Assembly: GCF_004331435.1 (NCBI RefSeq)
Contig: NZ_SJKA01000021.1
Coordinates: 62,001 to 126,000, forward strand
Source of the DNA: Kribbella sindirgiensis
GTDB taxonomy: Bacteria; Actinomycetota; Actinomycetes; Propionibacteriales; Kribbellaceae
Direction: 5' to 3'
DNA: 64,000 bases
Program-made: the position numbers and the translations under genes
The notes under the pieces: generated by a model
The model's database searches: none
What the model was told of the DNA's origin: nothing
The model's input: only the letters and a program-made list of their open reading frames with translations
Shown here: positions 51,626 through 60,472 of the stretch, in pieces
Numbering within the stretch: position 1 is the first letter of the stretch
How the letters are laid out: each line of letters opens with the position of its first letter

Positions 51626-53052
51626 CAGTTGAAGACCTTCGAGGCCTGTACGGCGAGTTGGCGGAGGGGCTCGTAGCGCAGGCGGAGGTCGGCGACGCGG
51701 GACACCTCGTCCGGGACCGGGGTCAGGTGTTCGCCGCCTGGTTCGGGCGACAGCCCGAGGGCGACTGCGGCTGCTCCTCGGGCGCCGACTTCGGGTTCGG
51801 CGCAGACTGTGGTGGGGCGGGCGAAGGTTGCGGTCAGGCAGCGGCGCCACCACTCGGACGCGTCGATGCCACCGCCGCCGAGGACCACGTCGAGCTGGCG
51901 GTCGAAGAGCCTGTCGAGGGTCCGCAGCCCGCGGTCGATCTCGAGCGACGCGCCTTGGAGCGCTGCCGCGAGCAGGTCGGCGGGGCTGTCGTCGAACGAC
52001 AAGCCGAAGTACACGCCGGATCCGCCGGGCACCACGGCGGGAGGCCTGGTGCCGGCCATGAACGGGATCGCGATCGCGTGGGACGCCCCGATCTCGACGT
52101 CGGTCGGTTCGTCGGACTTGAGCCGCAGTACTCCGGTCAGCCAGGCGTGCAGGTTCCCGGCGGCGGAGAACGCCATACCGGTCACGGCCCGCTTGTCGTC
52201 GACCCGGTACCGCCACAGCTCCCACGGCAGCTCAGGCGCGTTCTCGATCGGGTGCACGACGCGTACGGCGGCCGACGTACCGACGGTCACCGCTGCGACG
52301 CCGGCGTCGTACCCGCCGGTCCCGACGTTGGACGCGGCGCCGTCACCGGTCGGCGGGTGCACGGGTACGCCGACCAGCCCGGGCCAGCGACGTTCGTACT
52401 CCTTGGACAAGGTGCCCGTCCAACCGGTCGGCACAATCGAAGGCAACCGGTCGGCCTTGACGCCCGCGATGTCCAGCGCCTCGGCGTCGTACGCACCGGT
52501 CGCGAGGTCCAGCGTGCCGGTCCCGGACGCGACCGAGACGGACGTGGCGCGCTCGCCGGTCAGTCGCTCGAGCACCAGGTCGGGCAGGCCGGCGAAGGCG
52601 GCCGGGGAGTCGTCCGAGAGGAGCCACGGGATCCGGCGGGTCCAGTACAGCCGGTGCAGCCAGGTGCCGGTGCGTGCGTGGAACGCCTGCTCGTCGAACG
52701 ACGGACCGAGCCCGAGGTCGATCGAGCGCGTGTCGGCCCAGGTGATCACCGGCGTCCGGGCCGCGCCCCTGTTGTCGAGGGCAACGATCGAGTGCCATTG
52801 CGAGGACAGCACGATCGCGCCGATACCGTCCAGATGACCGTTCTGCTCCAGCTCGTCCAGGCACCCGAGCAGGCCCTCGACGTACTCGTGCAGGTCGAGC
52901 GTCGCGGAGCCGTCATTGCCGTACGCCGGGGAGATCTTGTGCCGCGCGAGTGCGCCGGGGATCGGTGCGGCGTCGTCGGCGGAGAGGACGAGCGCCCGCG
53001 CCGACGACGTACCGAGATCGAGCGCCAGGACGTGCTCGTCAGTCCTCGTCAT
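51625..53052 (-). CDS. FGGY-family carbohydrate kinase (gluconokinase-like)
   Basis: 475 residues. Both FGGY halves are present: LALDLGTSSARALVLSADD (phosphate loop), SQWHSIVALDNRG with the sugar-binding region ITWADTRS, a GTSAAVRVV phosphate-2 loop and LDVVLGGGGIDASEWWRR near 380. The pattern TWADTRS...TWLHRLYW is nearest to gluconate kinases, but xylulose or other sugar kinases cannot be excluded. Overlaps otsA by 14 bp and is followed by a coupled 110-residue gene. Within an operon with trehalose-6-phosphate synthase its role in central sugar metabolism is plausible but unproven. Confidence 0.82.
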   Translation of the reverse strand: MTRTDEHVLALDLGTSSARALVLSADDAAPIPGALARHKISPAYGNDGSATLDLHEYVEGLLGCLDELEQNGHLDGIGAIVLSSQWHSIVALDNRGAARTPVITWADTRSIDLGLGPSFDEQAFHARTGTWLHRLYWTRRIPWLLSDDSPAAFAGLPDLVLERLTGERATSVSVASGTGTLDLATGAYDAEALDIAGVKADRLPSIVPTGWTGTLSKEYERRWPGLVGVPVHPPTGDGAASNVGTGGYDAGVAAVTVGTSAAVRVVHPIENAPELPWELWRYRVDDKRAVTGMAFSAAGNLHAWLTGVLRLKSDEPTDVEIGASHAIAIPFMAGTRPPAVVPGGSGVYFGLSFDDSPADLLAAALQGASLEIDRGLRTLDRLFDRQLDVVLGGGGIDASEWWRRCLTATFARPTTVCAEPEVGARGAAAVALGLSPEPGGEHLTPVPDEVSRVADLRLRYEPLRQLAVQASKVFN

Positions 53053-54448
53053 GCAGCGCCTTCAGGAAGGTCTGGGCCCAGAGGTTCACGTCGTGCGCCG
53101 CGAGGTGCTTGCGCATCGCCTTCATCCGCCGGCCGAGCTGCCGGTCGTCGGTGTTCATCGCGTCGACGATCGTGTCCTTCATCCCGTTGATGTCGTGCGG
53201 GTTCACCAGGAACGCCTGCCGGAACTCGTCCGCCGCGCCCGCGAACTCGCTCAGCACGAGCGCGCCGGTGTCGTCGTACCGCGTCGACACGTACTCCTTG
53301 GCGACCAGGTTCATCCCGTCGCGCAACGGTGTCACGACCGCGACGTCCGCGGCCCGGAACAGCGCGGCCATCTCGGTCCGCGAGTACGACGTGTGCAGGT
53401 AGTTGATCGCCGGTGTACCGATCCGGCCGTGCTCGCCGTTGATCCGGCCGACCAGCAGCTCGATTTCGTCGCGCAGCACCCGATACTGCTCGACGCGCTC
53501 CCGCGACGGCGTCGCGACCTGGATGAACACCGCGTCGTCGACCGAGATCCGCTTCTCGTCCAGCAGCTCGCCGAACGCCCGCAGCCGTTGCCGTATGCCC
53601 TTGGTGTAGTCGAGCCGGTCGACGCCGAGCAGGATGTGCGACGGATTGCCGACCTCTTGGCGCATCTCGGCCGCGCGCGCCGTCGTCTCGGGCTGCCGGG
53701 CGAGGCTCTCCAGCTCGTTGACGTCGATCGAGATCGGGAACGCCTTCGCCCGGACGATCCGGTCGTCCGGCAGGTGGATCCGGTCGCCGCGGGTCCGCAG
53801 ACCCATCCGGTTGCGGGCCAGCCGGGCGAAGTTCGACGCCGCACCGGGCCGCTGGAAACCGACCAGGTCCGCGCCCATCAGCCCGTCCAGGATCTGCCGC
53901 CGCCACGGCATCTGCGCGAACAGCTCGGTCGGCGGGAACGGGATGTGCAGGAAGAAGCCGATCCGTACGTCGGGACGCAGCCGGCGGAGCATCGCGGGAA
54001 CGAGTTGGAGCTGGTAGTCGTGCACCCACACGTCGGCGTTGTCGTCGGCGGCCTCCGCGGCGGCCTCCGCGAACCGCCGGTTCACCGCGACGTACGACTC
54101 CCACCACTCGCGGTGGAACTCCGGCGCCACGATCACGTCGTGGTACAGCGGCCACAGCGTCGCGTTGGAGAAACCCTCGTAGTACAGCTGCACGTCCTCG
54201 GCCGAGAGCATCACCGGGACCAGATGCATCCCGTCGTTGTCGAAGGGATCGACCTTCTCGTCCGGGCTCCCGGTCCAGCCGATCCAGGCGCCGTGGTGGC
54301 CCTGCATCACCGGCGCCAGCGCCGTGACGAGTCCGCCTGGACTGCGGCGCCACGCCGTACTGCCGTCGGGCATCTCGATCCGGTCGACCGGCAGCCGGTT
54401 GGCCACCACTACGAAGGAACTCCTACCGTTCGGCATGTTCAGCGTCAT
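53039..54448 (-). CDS. otsA: Trehalose-6-phosphate synthase
   Basis: 469 residues, GT20 family, makes trehalose-6-phosphate from UDP/GDP-glucose and glucose-6-phosphate. N-terminal loop FVVVANRLPVDR and PGGLVTAL (glucose-6-P site), WVHDYQLQLVPAMLRR, IGFFLHIPFPPTE, LGVDRLDYTKGI and the nucleotide-sugar segment VTPLRDGMNLVAKEYV are all intact. The ATG overlaps the Gfo/Idh stop by 4 bp. The phosphatase partner OtsB is encoded 3.5 kb away on the other strand at 57975. Confidence 0.95.
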   Translation of the reverse strand: MTLNMPNGRSSFVVVANRLPVDRIEMPDGSTAWRRSPGGLVTALAPVMQGHHGAWIGWTGSPDEKVDPFDNDGMHLVPVMLSAEDVQLYYEGFSNATLWPLYHDVIVAPEFHREWWESYVAVNRRFAEAAAEAADDNADVWVHDYQLQLVPAMLRRLRPDVRIGFFLHIPFPPTELFAQMPWRRQILDGLMGADLVGFQRPGAASNFARLARNRMGLRTRGDRIHLPDDRIVRAKAFPISIDVNELESLARQPETTARAAEMRQEVGNPSHILLGVDRLDYTKGIRQRLRAFGELLDEKRISVDDAVFIQVATPSRERVEQYRVLRDEIELLVGRINGEHGRIGTPAINYLHTSYSRTEMAALFRAADVAVVTPLRDGMNLVAKEYVSTRYDDTGALVLSEFAGAADEFRQAFLVNPHDINGMKDTIVDAMNTDDRQLGRRMKAMRKHLAAHDVNLWAQTFLKALHDED

Positions 54449-55464
54449 CCACTCAGGTCGTCGTCGTCACCGGGGTAGCGCACCCCGATCTGGCTCCGGG
54501 TCTCGTCGAGCAGTTCGAGAATCTCGAGCGTGCCGGCGTGGGGAAGAGCCGGAACCTCGAGCAGTCCCTGGCGCAATGCACGCATCACTTCTGCCGCCTC
54601 ATAGTGGTACCCACGGCCATGCGTGGGGACGGCGATCCGCTCCGCTCCGGAAGCGGTCGTGCGCACGTAGTACTCGGGGTGGTGGAAACGGTGCGGAAGC
54701 TGGAGATTGCCGTCCGGTCCGCTGATCGACGCGACCCACGGGTTCTGTGAGCGCAGGCCGCAGGTCAGCGCGGCGACCGCGCCGGACTCGTACCGCCAGG
54801 CCATCGCGACGTTCAGGTCCACGCCGTCCTCGTTGAGCGAACCGACAGCTCTCACCTCTGCTGGTCGGCCCAGGGCCATATAGGCGAAGGTTGCCGGGTA
54901 GATGCCGCCGTCCATCAGCGAGCCTCCCCCGAGCGCGGGGTCGAGCAGGCGAACCGGCAATGAAGGTTTGTGACTCTGCTTCTGAAGTTTGAAGGCGAAG
55001 TCCGCGACCACCTGCTGCGGTTCGCCGATCGAGCCGCTGCCGAGGTCCTCGAAGAGCGCCTGGATCACCGGGTTGGTGCGCATCCACATCGCCTCGGCGA
55101 ACAGCGTGTTGTTCTCGGCGGCGACCGCGATCAGGTCCCGGGCCTGTTGCGCGGTCAGGGTGACGGGCTTCTCGCACAGTACGGCGACGCCGGCCTGCAA
55201 CGCCGTACGGGCGACGGCGTAGTGCTGCGGATGCGGTGTGCCGATATAGATCACGTCGACCTCGCCGGAGTCGATCAGCCGGCGGTAGTCGTCGTACGCG
55301 TGCGGGATGCCGAACTCGGCGGCGAACTTCTGCGCGCTGTCCTGGGAACGGGACGCGACCGCGGTCACCACGGCGTCGTCCGGGAGCAGCCCGAGATCGT
55401 GCGTGAACTGGGTCGAAATGTTGCCGGTCGCAACAATTCCCCACCTGACGCGATCTATACCCAC
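54445..55464 (-). CDS. Gfo/Idh/MocA-family NAD(P)-dependent oxidoreductase
   Basis: 339 residues. Rossmann start VRWGIVATGNISTQFTHDL with GTGNIS-like G-x-G-x-x-(A/S), dinucleotide-fold segment VVTAVASRSQDSAQKFAAEFG, and CEKPVTLTAQQ with the catalytic Lys of the EKP motif. C-terminal substrate domain DPALGGGSLMDGGIYPATFAY fits sugar or inositol dehydrogenases and xylose/glucose-fructose types. Likely acts on a free sugar or cyclitol in the same operon as OtsA and the kinase. Overlaps the amidase stop by 10 bp. Confidence 0.9.
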   Translation of the reverse strand: MGIDRVRWGIVATGNISTQFTHDLGLLPDDAVVTAVASRSQDSAQKFAAEFGIPHAYDDYRRLIDSGEVDVIYIGTPHPQHYAVARTALQAGVAVLCEKPVTLTAQQARDLIAVAAENNTLFAEAMWMRTNPVIQALFEDLGSGSIGEPQQVVADFAFKLQKQSHKPSLPVRLLDPALGGGSLMDGGIYPATFAYMALGRPAEVRAVGSLNEDGVDLNVAMAWRYESGAVAALTCGLRSQNPWVASISGPDGNLQLPHRFHHPEYYVRTTASGAERIAVPTHGRGYHYEAAEVMRALRQGLLEVPALPHAGTLEILELLDETRSQIGVRYPGDDDDLSG

Positions 55465-56858
55465 TGTCTGAACTCCGGGGTCGGGAACGGTCCGTCCGCA
55501 ACGATTCTCGCGGTTTCGAAGGCGTGCGCCAAGCGAATGAGCGTGACCTCACTTCGCGCCGTACCACTGATCGTGAGCCCGACCGGCAGTCCGGAGACCA
55601 CTCCGGACGGGACGGACAGCAGTGGATAGCCGGCCAGAGCCGCGTGCGACGACGAGCTGCCGAGCACGTGATCGCCGTTCACCAGGTCGATCGCCCAGGC
55701 CGGCGAGTACGCCGGCGACACCAGTGCGTCGAGCTGGTTGTCGCGGAGCAGGTTGTCGATCCCGTCGCGGCCGGCGCGCAGCGCGGTGAGGCGTGCGGCG
55801 ACGTACACGGGGGAGCTGAGGCCCTCCGTGGCAGCGGCGCGTTCGAACAGCTCCTGGCCGAACCACTGCAGCTCCTGGTCCGCATGCTTCTTGTTGAACT
55901 CGATGAGGTCGTCCAGCGTTCGCGGGCCGCCCGGTGCGCGAGTGGCGAGGTACGCCGCCATGTCGACCTTCAGCTCGTGCGAGAGGACCTGTAGCTGGTC
56001 CTCGTCGCCACCTGGTGTCGGCAACGACAGGTGGTCGACCAGCGTGGCCCCGCACTGGCTGAGGAGCTCAAGCGCCCTCTCGGTGACCTGGTCCAGGCCG
56101 GTCGAGTAGCCCCAGAGAGGACCGCGCGGTACGCCGATGCGCACGTTGCTGAGGTCCGTGCCGCGGCAGGCCTCGGTGTAGTCCGTCTGGCCGCCGGTGA
56201 GGACAGTCAGGAGCGCAGCGGCCTGCTTGACGGTCCTGGTCATCGGGCCGGCGGTGTCCTGCGAGTGCGAGATCGGGACGATGCCCTGCTGCGGGACGAG
56301 CCCGACCGTGGGCTTCAGGCCGACGACACCGTTCAGGGCGGCTGGGCAAACGATCGAGCCGTTGGTTTCGGTTCCGATCGCGTAGTCCGCCAGTCCTGCC
56401 GCGACCGCGGCGCCGGAGCCCGACGAGGAGCCGCCGGCCGAGCGGTTCAGCGCATACGGGTTGCGAGTGAGGCCGCCGTACGCGCTCCAGCCGGACGAGG
56501 ACGCCGAGCCGCGGAAGTTCGCCCACTCGCTCAGGTTGGTCTTCCCCAGGACCACACAGCCCGCCGCGCGCAGCCGCCGTACCAGCGGGGCGTCGTCCGG
56601 TGGCGGTGGCTGGTCCGCCAGCGCCAGCGAGCCGGCCGTGGTCGGCAGGTCGGCTGTGTCGACGTTGTCCTTGACCAGCACCGGTACGCCGTGCAGCGGC
56701 CCGCGGACCTGCCCCTCGTCACGCTCGGTGTCGAGTCGGGCGGCGTCGGTGAGCGCGGCGGGGTTGGGTGTGCAGACGGCGTTGACGAGTGCGTCGACCT
56801 CACGAATCCGCCCCTGCAGCTCCTCGACCAGCGCCACGCTGGACAGAGTTGAGCTCAC
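55455..56858 (-). CDS. Amidase-signature family hydrolase
   Basis: 467 residues from the GTG at 56858 (VSSTLSSVALVEEL); earlier starts are not supported. Ser-cisSer-Lys triad: Lys in VLVKDNVDTADLPTTAGS (about 72), cisSer and Ser in GGSSSGSGAAVAAGLADYAIGTETNGSI (about 145-175). It hydrolyses amide bonds; GatA-like but without a GatB/C partner here and outside translation context, so a catabolic amidase is more likely. Head of an operon of five overlapping genes ending at 51293. Confidence 0.9.
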   Translation of the reverse strand: MSSTLSSVALVEELQGRIREVDALVNAVCTPNPAALTDAARLDTERDEGQVRGPLHGVPVLVKDNVDTADLPTTAGSLALADQPPPPDDAPLVRRLRAAGCVVLGKTNLSEWANFRGSASSSGWSAYGGLTRNPYALNRSAGGSSSGSGAAVAAGLADYAIGTETNGSIVCPAALNGVVGLKPTVGLVPQQGIVPISHSQDTAGPMTRTVKQAAALLTVLTGGQTDYTEACRGTDLSNVRIGVPRGPLWGYSTGLDQVTERALELLSQCGATLVDHLSLPTPGGDEDQLQVLSHELKVDMAAYLATRAPGGPRTLDDLIEFNKKHADQELQWFGQELFERAAATEGLSSPVYVAARLTALRAGRDGIDNLLRDNQLDALVSPAYSPAWAIDLVNGDHVLGSSSSHAALAGYPLLSVPSGVVSGLPVGLTISGTARSEVTLIRLAHAFETARIVADGPFPTPEFRQWV

Positions 56859-57007
56859 TTGTCTGATCCTGCCAGAGTTGAGTGCGTCCGGTTGTCTTGT
56901 CAGCGACACGCTTCGTGTCGGCCGAGCGGTGAATGACATCGCTGTTGTTCAGCACGTAGAGTGGCAGGCGGACGGACGATCACCGACCGCACAGGAGTCA
57001 GCTGCAC

Positions 57008-57316
57008 ATGGACAGCGCCAACGCCAGCTCTTCCGGCCCCGCCGAAGCTGCGCCGCCTGCTGTTGCCGGGCTCTCTGAGAGGGACGGACAGATCCTCGCC
57101 TTCGAGCGGCACTGGTGGAAGTACGCCGGCGCCAAGGAACAGGCGATCCGGGACCAGTTCCAGATGTCGGCGACCCGGTACTACCAGGTCCTGAACGCGC
57201 TCATCGACCGCCCCGAGGCCCTCGCGCACGACCCGCTGCTGGTCAAGCGCCTGCGCCGCCTCCGCGCGGCCCGCCAGCGCGCCCGCTCCGCTCGCCGACT
57301 GGGCATCGAGGTCTGA
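57008..57316 (+). CDS. DUF3263 family protein
   Basis: 102 residues. The central LSERDGQILAFERHWWKYAGAKEQAIRDQFQMSATRYYQVLNALID block (about 22-67) is DUF3263, a helix-turn-helix-like domain found beside LytR_C proteins in actinobacteria. An Arg-rich tail (LVKRLRRLRAARQRARSARRLG) suggests nucleic-acid binding. SD AGGAG. The next gene starts 2 bp after the stop. Confidence 0.9.
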   Translation: MDSANASSSGPAEAAPPAVAGLSERDGQILAFERHWWKYAGAKEQAIRDQFQMSATRYYQVLNALIDRPEALAHDPLLVKRLRRLRAARQRARSARRLGIEV

Positions 57317-57318
57317 CC

Positions 57319-57978
57319 ATGTCCCGCCTTCGGGCACGCCTCGCTGCCCCACGTCCGCGGGGCGAGCAGGGGCAGGTGCTGTCTTCGCTCGTCGCCGTGG
57401 CTGCCGTGGTGGCGATCGTGGCCGGGCTGCTGGTGCTGTTCGGGACGCGGGGGGACGACAGCAAGGCCGACGAGCCGGCCGGCGTCTCGCCGAAGCCGTC
57501 GGCGAAACCCTCCTCGGGCCCGTCCACCGTCGGGGCGAGTGTGCCGAAACCGTCGACGAAGCCGACGACCGAGGAGACCAGCGCGCCGCCGCCTCCTCCG
57601 GAGAGCACCAAACCGCCGTCGACCGCGCCGACTGAGACCACGCAGCCGACTCAGACCACCCAGCCGCCGAAGCCGACGCAGCCGGTGACGATCCCGGCCG
57701 AGGAACGCCCGGCGATCGAGGTCTACAACAACACCTCGCGCAAGGGTCTCGCCGACACCGTCGCGAGCCGCGCCCGGCAGGCCGGCTGGACCGTGTCCGG
57801 GTCGCCGGACAACTGGCACGGCAAGATCGCCGAGAGCACGGTCTACTACCCACCGGGCATGCTCGACGCCGCCAACCAGCTCGCCCACGACCTCGGCATC
57901 GGCCGCACCAAGGGCGCTTTGGACAACATGAAGAAGGATCGCCTGACCGTGATCCTGACCTCGGACTACAGCGGATGA
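57319..57978 (+). CDS. LytR C-terminal-domain membrane protein
   Basis: 219 residues: short cytosolic N-terminus, one membrane helix (about 20-45, LSSLVAVAAVVAIVAGLLVLFG), a long Pro/Thr/Ser linker (50-130) and a LytR_C domain (IEVYNNTSRKGLADTVASRARQAGWTVSGSPDNW, ending TVILTSDYSG). LytR_C occurs at the end of LCP proteins and alone as here. Usually follows DUF3263 in actinobacteria. ATG overlaps nothing upstream (2-bp gap) and its stop overlaps otsB by 4 bp. Confidence 0.88.
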   Translation: MSRLRARLAAPRPRGEQGQVLSSLVAVAAVVAIVAGLLVLFGTRGDDSKADEPAGVSPKPSAKPSSGPSTVGASVPKPSTKPTTEETSAPPPPPESTKPPSTAPTETTQPTQTTQPPKPTQPVTIPAEERPAIEVYNNTSRKGLADTVASRARQAGWTVSGSPDNWHGKIAESTVYYPPGMLDAANQLAHDLGIGRTKGALDNMKKDRLTVILTSDYSG

Positions 57979-58808
57979 GCATTCCGGTCATTCAGACCAA
58001 TGCGGGACGGGAGGGCTGGGAAGCCATCGTCTCCGACCCGTCGACCGCGGTGATCTCGACCGACTTCGACGGCGTACTCTCGCCGCTGGTCGAGGACCCG
58101 GCCCGGTCCCGCCCGGTTGAAGGCGCCCTGGACGCGCTGGCCCGGCTCGCTCGGTCCGTGAACCAGGTCGCGATCGTCACCGGGCGGCCTGCACTGGTCG
58201 CCACCGAGCTTTCCGGGGTGAGCGGACACCCGGGGCTCGGGAGTCTCGTCGTACTCGGGCACTACGGGCTGGAGCGCTGGGACGCCGCGACCGGCAAGGT
58301 GACGAGCGAGCCGGTTCCGGAGGGCGTCACGAAGGCTCGGGACCGGTTGCCGGGGCTGCTGCGCGAGGTCGGCGTACCGGATGCGTTCGTGGAGGACAAG
58401 GACAGCTCGCTGGCGGTGCACACCCGTCGGCTGGAGGATCCGGCCGGGGCGCTGGAACTGCTACGGGCCCCCTTGACTGCGCTGGCTCAGGAGACCGGGC
58501 TGCGGCTGGAGCCGGGCAACCTCGTACTCGAGCTGCGGCCGCCCGGTATCGACAAGGGCGTCGCGCTCCGCCGGCTGATCGAGTCGACCGGCGCGCGGTC
58601 GATCCTGTACGCCGGTGACGACCTGGGCGACCTGGCGGCGTACCGGGCGATCCAGGCGCAGCGTGACAACGGGCTGCGCGGCGTACTGCTCGCCACCCGC
58701 TCCTCGAACGCGACCGAGCTGATCGAGGCCGCGGACATCGTCGTCGACGACCCGAGCGGCGTGGTGACCGTCCTCACGGCCCTTTCGGACGCGATTTCAG
58801 CACGCTGA
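57975..58808 (+). CDS. otsB: Trehalose-6-phosphate phosphatase
   Basis: 277 residues, HAD fold. D30-F-D32-GVLSPL is motif I (nucleophile Asp30 and acid/base Asp32), VTGRPA motif II, and ILYAGDDLGDLAAYRA motif IV with the magnesium Asp pair. It removes phosphate from trehalose-6-phosphate to give trehalose, after OtsA (53039-54448). Co-directional and overlapping (ATGA) with DUF3263-LytR_C; this trio is a common actinobacterial order. Overlaps the 3' end of a convergent membrane protein gene by 35 bp. Confidence 0.93.
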   Translation: MSIPVIQTNAGREGWEAIVSDPSTAVISTDFDGVLSPLVEDPARSRPVEGALDALARLARSVNQVAIVTGRPALVATELSGVSGHPGLGSLVVLGHYGLERWDAATGKVTSEPVPEGVTKARDRLPGLLREVGVPDAFVEDKDSSLAVHTRRLEDPAGALELLRAPLTALAQETGLRLEPGNLVLELRPPGIDKGVALRRLIESTGARSILYAGDDLGDLAAYRAIQAQRDNGLRGVLLATRSSNATELIEAADIVVDDPSGVVTVLTALSDAISAR

Positions 58809-59241
58809 ACGCCTGCGTCACGGTCTTCCCGATCGGCTGGATCGGCCGCTCCACGTACCCGCCTTCCTTCAGGTCCGCGAGCCGCTCGAACGGGTTCCGC
58901 GACGCCGGATCACCGGTGAGCAGGAACGAGACCACCACGGCCACGACGTACAGCGGGAGCATCGGTAGCCCGATCAGACAGAAGTACTGCCACGAATGCC
59001 GCTCCTCGTGCCGCACCAGCGCCGGGTTGTCGAAGTAGGACCGCTCGTGCTTGCTCAGCACCACATTCCCGATCGTGAACGCCCCCGCCACCGGAAACCC
59101 GAGCTTGTACCCATTAGCAAAGAACAACCCCCGAGGCCCCCGACTGAACCGCGCCCGCCCAACCACCCCGACCAACAGCCCAGCCACAGTAGTCAGATTG
59201 AGAAAGTTCCCAACCAACTTCACCCACTGCCAGGCGGTCAT
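58774..59241 (-). CDS. Small membrane protein with a HExxH motif
   Basis: 155 residues from the ATG at 59241 (a TTG at 59277 would add 12). Two to three hydrophobic stretches (about 12-28, 50-62 and 85-115, YFCLIGLPMLPLYVVAVVVSFLL). The segment LVRH78-E79-ER-H82-SWQYF fits the zinc-peptidase consensus HExxH, placed just before the last membrane segment. I know of actinobacterial proteins with this look but no function. A zinc-binding or membrane-peptidase role is an inference; no third ligand can be assigned. The dispersed palindrome (59299-59368) lies upstream. Confidence 0.65.
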   Translation of the reverse strand: MTAWQWVKLVGNFLNLTTVAGLLVGVVGRARFSRGPRGLFFANGYKLGFPVAGAFTIGNVVLSKHERSYFDNPALVRHEERHSWQYFCLIGLPMLPLYVVAVVVSFLLTGDPASRNPFERLADLKEGGYVERPIQPIGKTVTQAFSVLKSRPKGP

Positions 59242-59298
59242 ACCGCTCAGTATCAAGCCGATGTCCTGATGTCTCAATTCTTAGGACATCACAGACCC

Positions 59299-59368
59299 GG
59301 ATATCCCCTGCTGTGGGGGGTTCTCCCCTCGTGTACCAGTAGAGAACCCCCAACACGAAGGGATAACC
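59299..59368. repeat. Dispersed 70-bp palindromic element, copy 2
   Basis: Arms 59299-59325 and 59342-59368 around the 16-nt loop CCCTCGTGTACCAGTA. Same architecture as 46693-46762, with loop identity 12 of 16, and the same GGATATCC outer and GGGTTCTC/GAGAACCC inner arms; CCCCTCGTGT (59325 on) can also pair with ACACGAAGGG in the right arm, with sequence changes on both sides relative to copy 1. The rest of 59242-59502 holds a shared 21-nt motif (59460-59480) and otherwise nothing I can name. Confidence 0.8.
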
Positions 59369-59502
59369 CATCGTCTGTTCGACGGGTAGCGACCGACCTA
59401 CGGGGCGAGAACGGGAGCGACCGTTCGCTCAGGCGGGCCGAGGCGTATGCGTACACACCTACGTCCTGTCGATCTGTCGGCGGCGTGGGTCAGACTGGGT
59501 GG

Positions 59503-60450
59503 GTGAGTTCGGTGGTGCGGGTTTGGCGGGCTGGGCGGGTGGTGGATCCGCATTCGGTGATCGGGGGGTTGCGGAAGGGGCCGGGGGATCCGGCGTATGT
59601 GTTCGAGGCGGGGCGGCGGACTGTGTGGCGGGCCACGCGGACTCCGGACGGGGCGGTGTTGTTGCGGTTGACGCCGTACGCCGGGTTCGTCGAGGCGGAG
59701 GCTTGGGGGCCGGGGGCGGAGTGGGCGCTCGACGGGGTGCCGGAATTGCTGGGGGAGCGGGACAGCTGGGACGGGTTCGAGCCGTTGCCGGAGCATCGGG
59801 TGCTGGTGGATGCGGCGCGGCGGTTCCCGCACGTGCGTGTGCCGCGGACGCGGGCCGTGTTCGAGGCGATGGCGGCGGCCGGGATCGAGCAGGTGGTGAC
59901 CGGCAAGGAGGCGTTCCGGGCGTGGCGGCTGCTGCTGCGTGAGTACGGCGAGCCCGCGCCGGGGCCTCATCAGCAGGGCAACCGGGTCATGATGGTGCCG
60001 CCGGCGCCCGAGGAATGGCGGCAGATCCCGTCGTGGCAGTGGCTGCGCGCGGGGGTCGAGGGGCGGCGATCGCGGGTGGTCGTCACGGCGGCGACGCGGG
60101 CCCGCGCCCTGGAGCGGACACTCGAGCTGACCGACGGCGCCGAGATCGAGCGGCGGCTGCGATCGCTGCCCGGGGTCGGGGTGTGGACGGCGGCCGAGGT
60201 ACGGCAGCGGGCGCACGGGGACGCGGACGCGTTCTCGTTCGCGGATTACCACGTGTCGCGGAACGTGTCGTACGCGCTGATCGGCGAGGAACTGGACGAC
60301 GACGGCTGCGCCGAGCTGATCGAGCCGTACCGCGGCCACCGCTTCCGCGTCCAGCGCCTGATCGAGCTGGCCGGCGTAGGCCACCCCCGCTTCGGCCCCC
60401 GCAAGTCCCTCCCCACCCACACCCCGGGCGCAACGCATCGCTTGAGGTAG
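59503..60450 (+). CDS. DNA-3-methyladenine glycosylase II (AlkA-like, HhH-GPD)
   Basis: 315 residues from the GTG at 59503; an earlier start would run through the dispersed element. N-terminal AlkA_N-like beta part (about 1-120) and a helix-hairpin-helix domain with LRSLPGVGVWTAAEVRQRAHGDADAFSFADYHV, where the HhH hairpin PGVGVWT and the Asp in FADYH are the DNA-binding and catalytic features. Removes alkylated bases in base-excision repair. Tryptophan-rich pocket (FRAWRLLL, WQWLRAG) fits binding of flipped bases. Single gene, followed 22 bp later by the antiporter. Confidence 0.9.
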   Translation: MSSVVRVWRAGRVVDPHSVIGGLRKGPGDPAYVFEAGRRTVWRATRTPDGAVLLRLTPYAGFVEAEAWGPGAEWALDGVPELLGERDSWDGFEPLPEHRVLVDAARRFPHVRVPRTRAVFEAMAAAGIEQVVTGKEAFRAWRLLLREYGEPAPGPHQQGNRVMMVPPAPEEWRQIPSWQWLRAGVEGRRSRVVVTAATRARALERTLELTDGAEIERRLRSLPGVGVWTAAEVRQRAHGDADAFSFADYHVSRNVSYALIGEELDDDGCAELIEPYRGHRFRVQRLIELAGVGHPRFGPRKSLPTHTPGATHRLR

Positions 60451-60472
60451 CCCTGGGCACTGGTCCACCACC

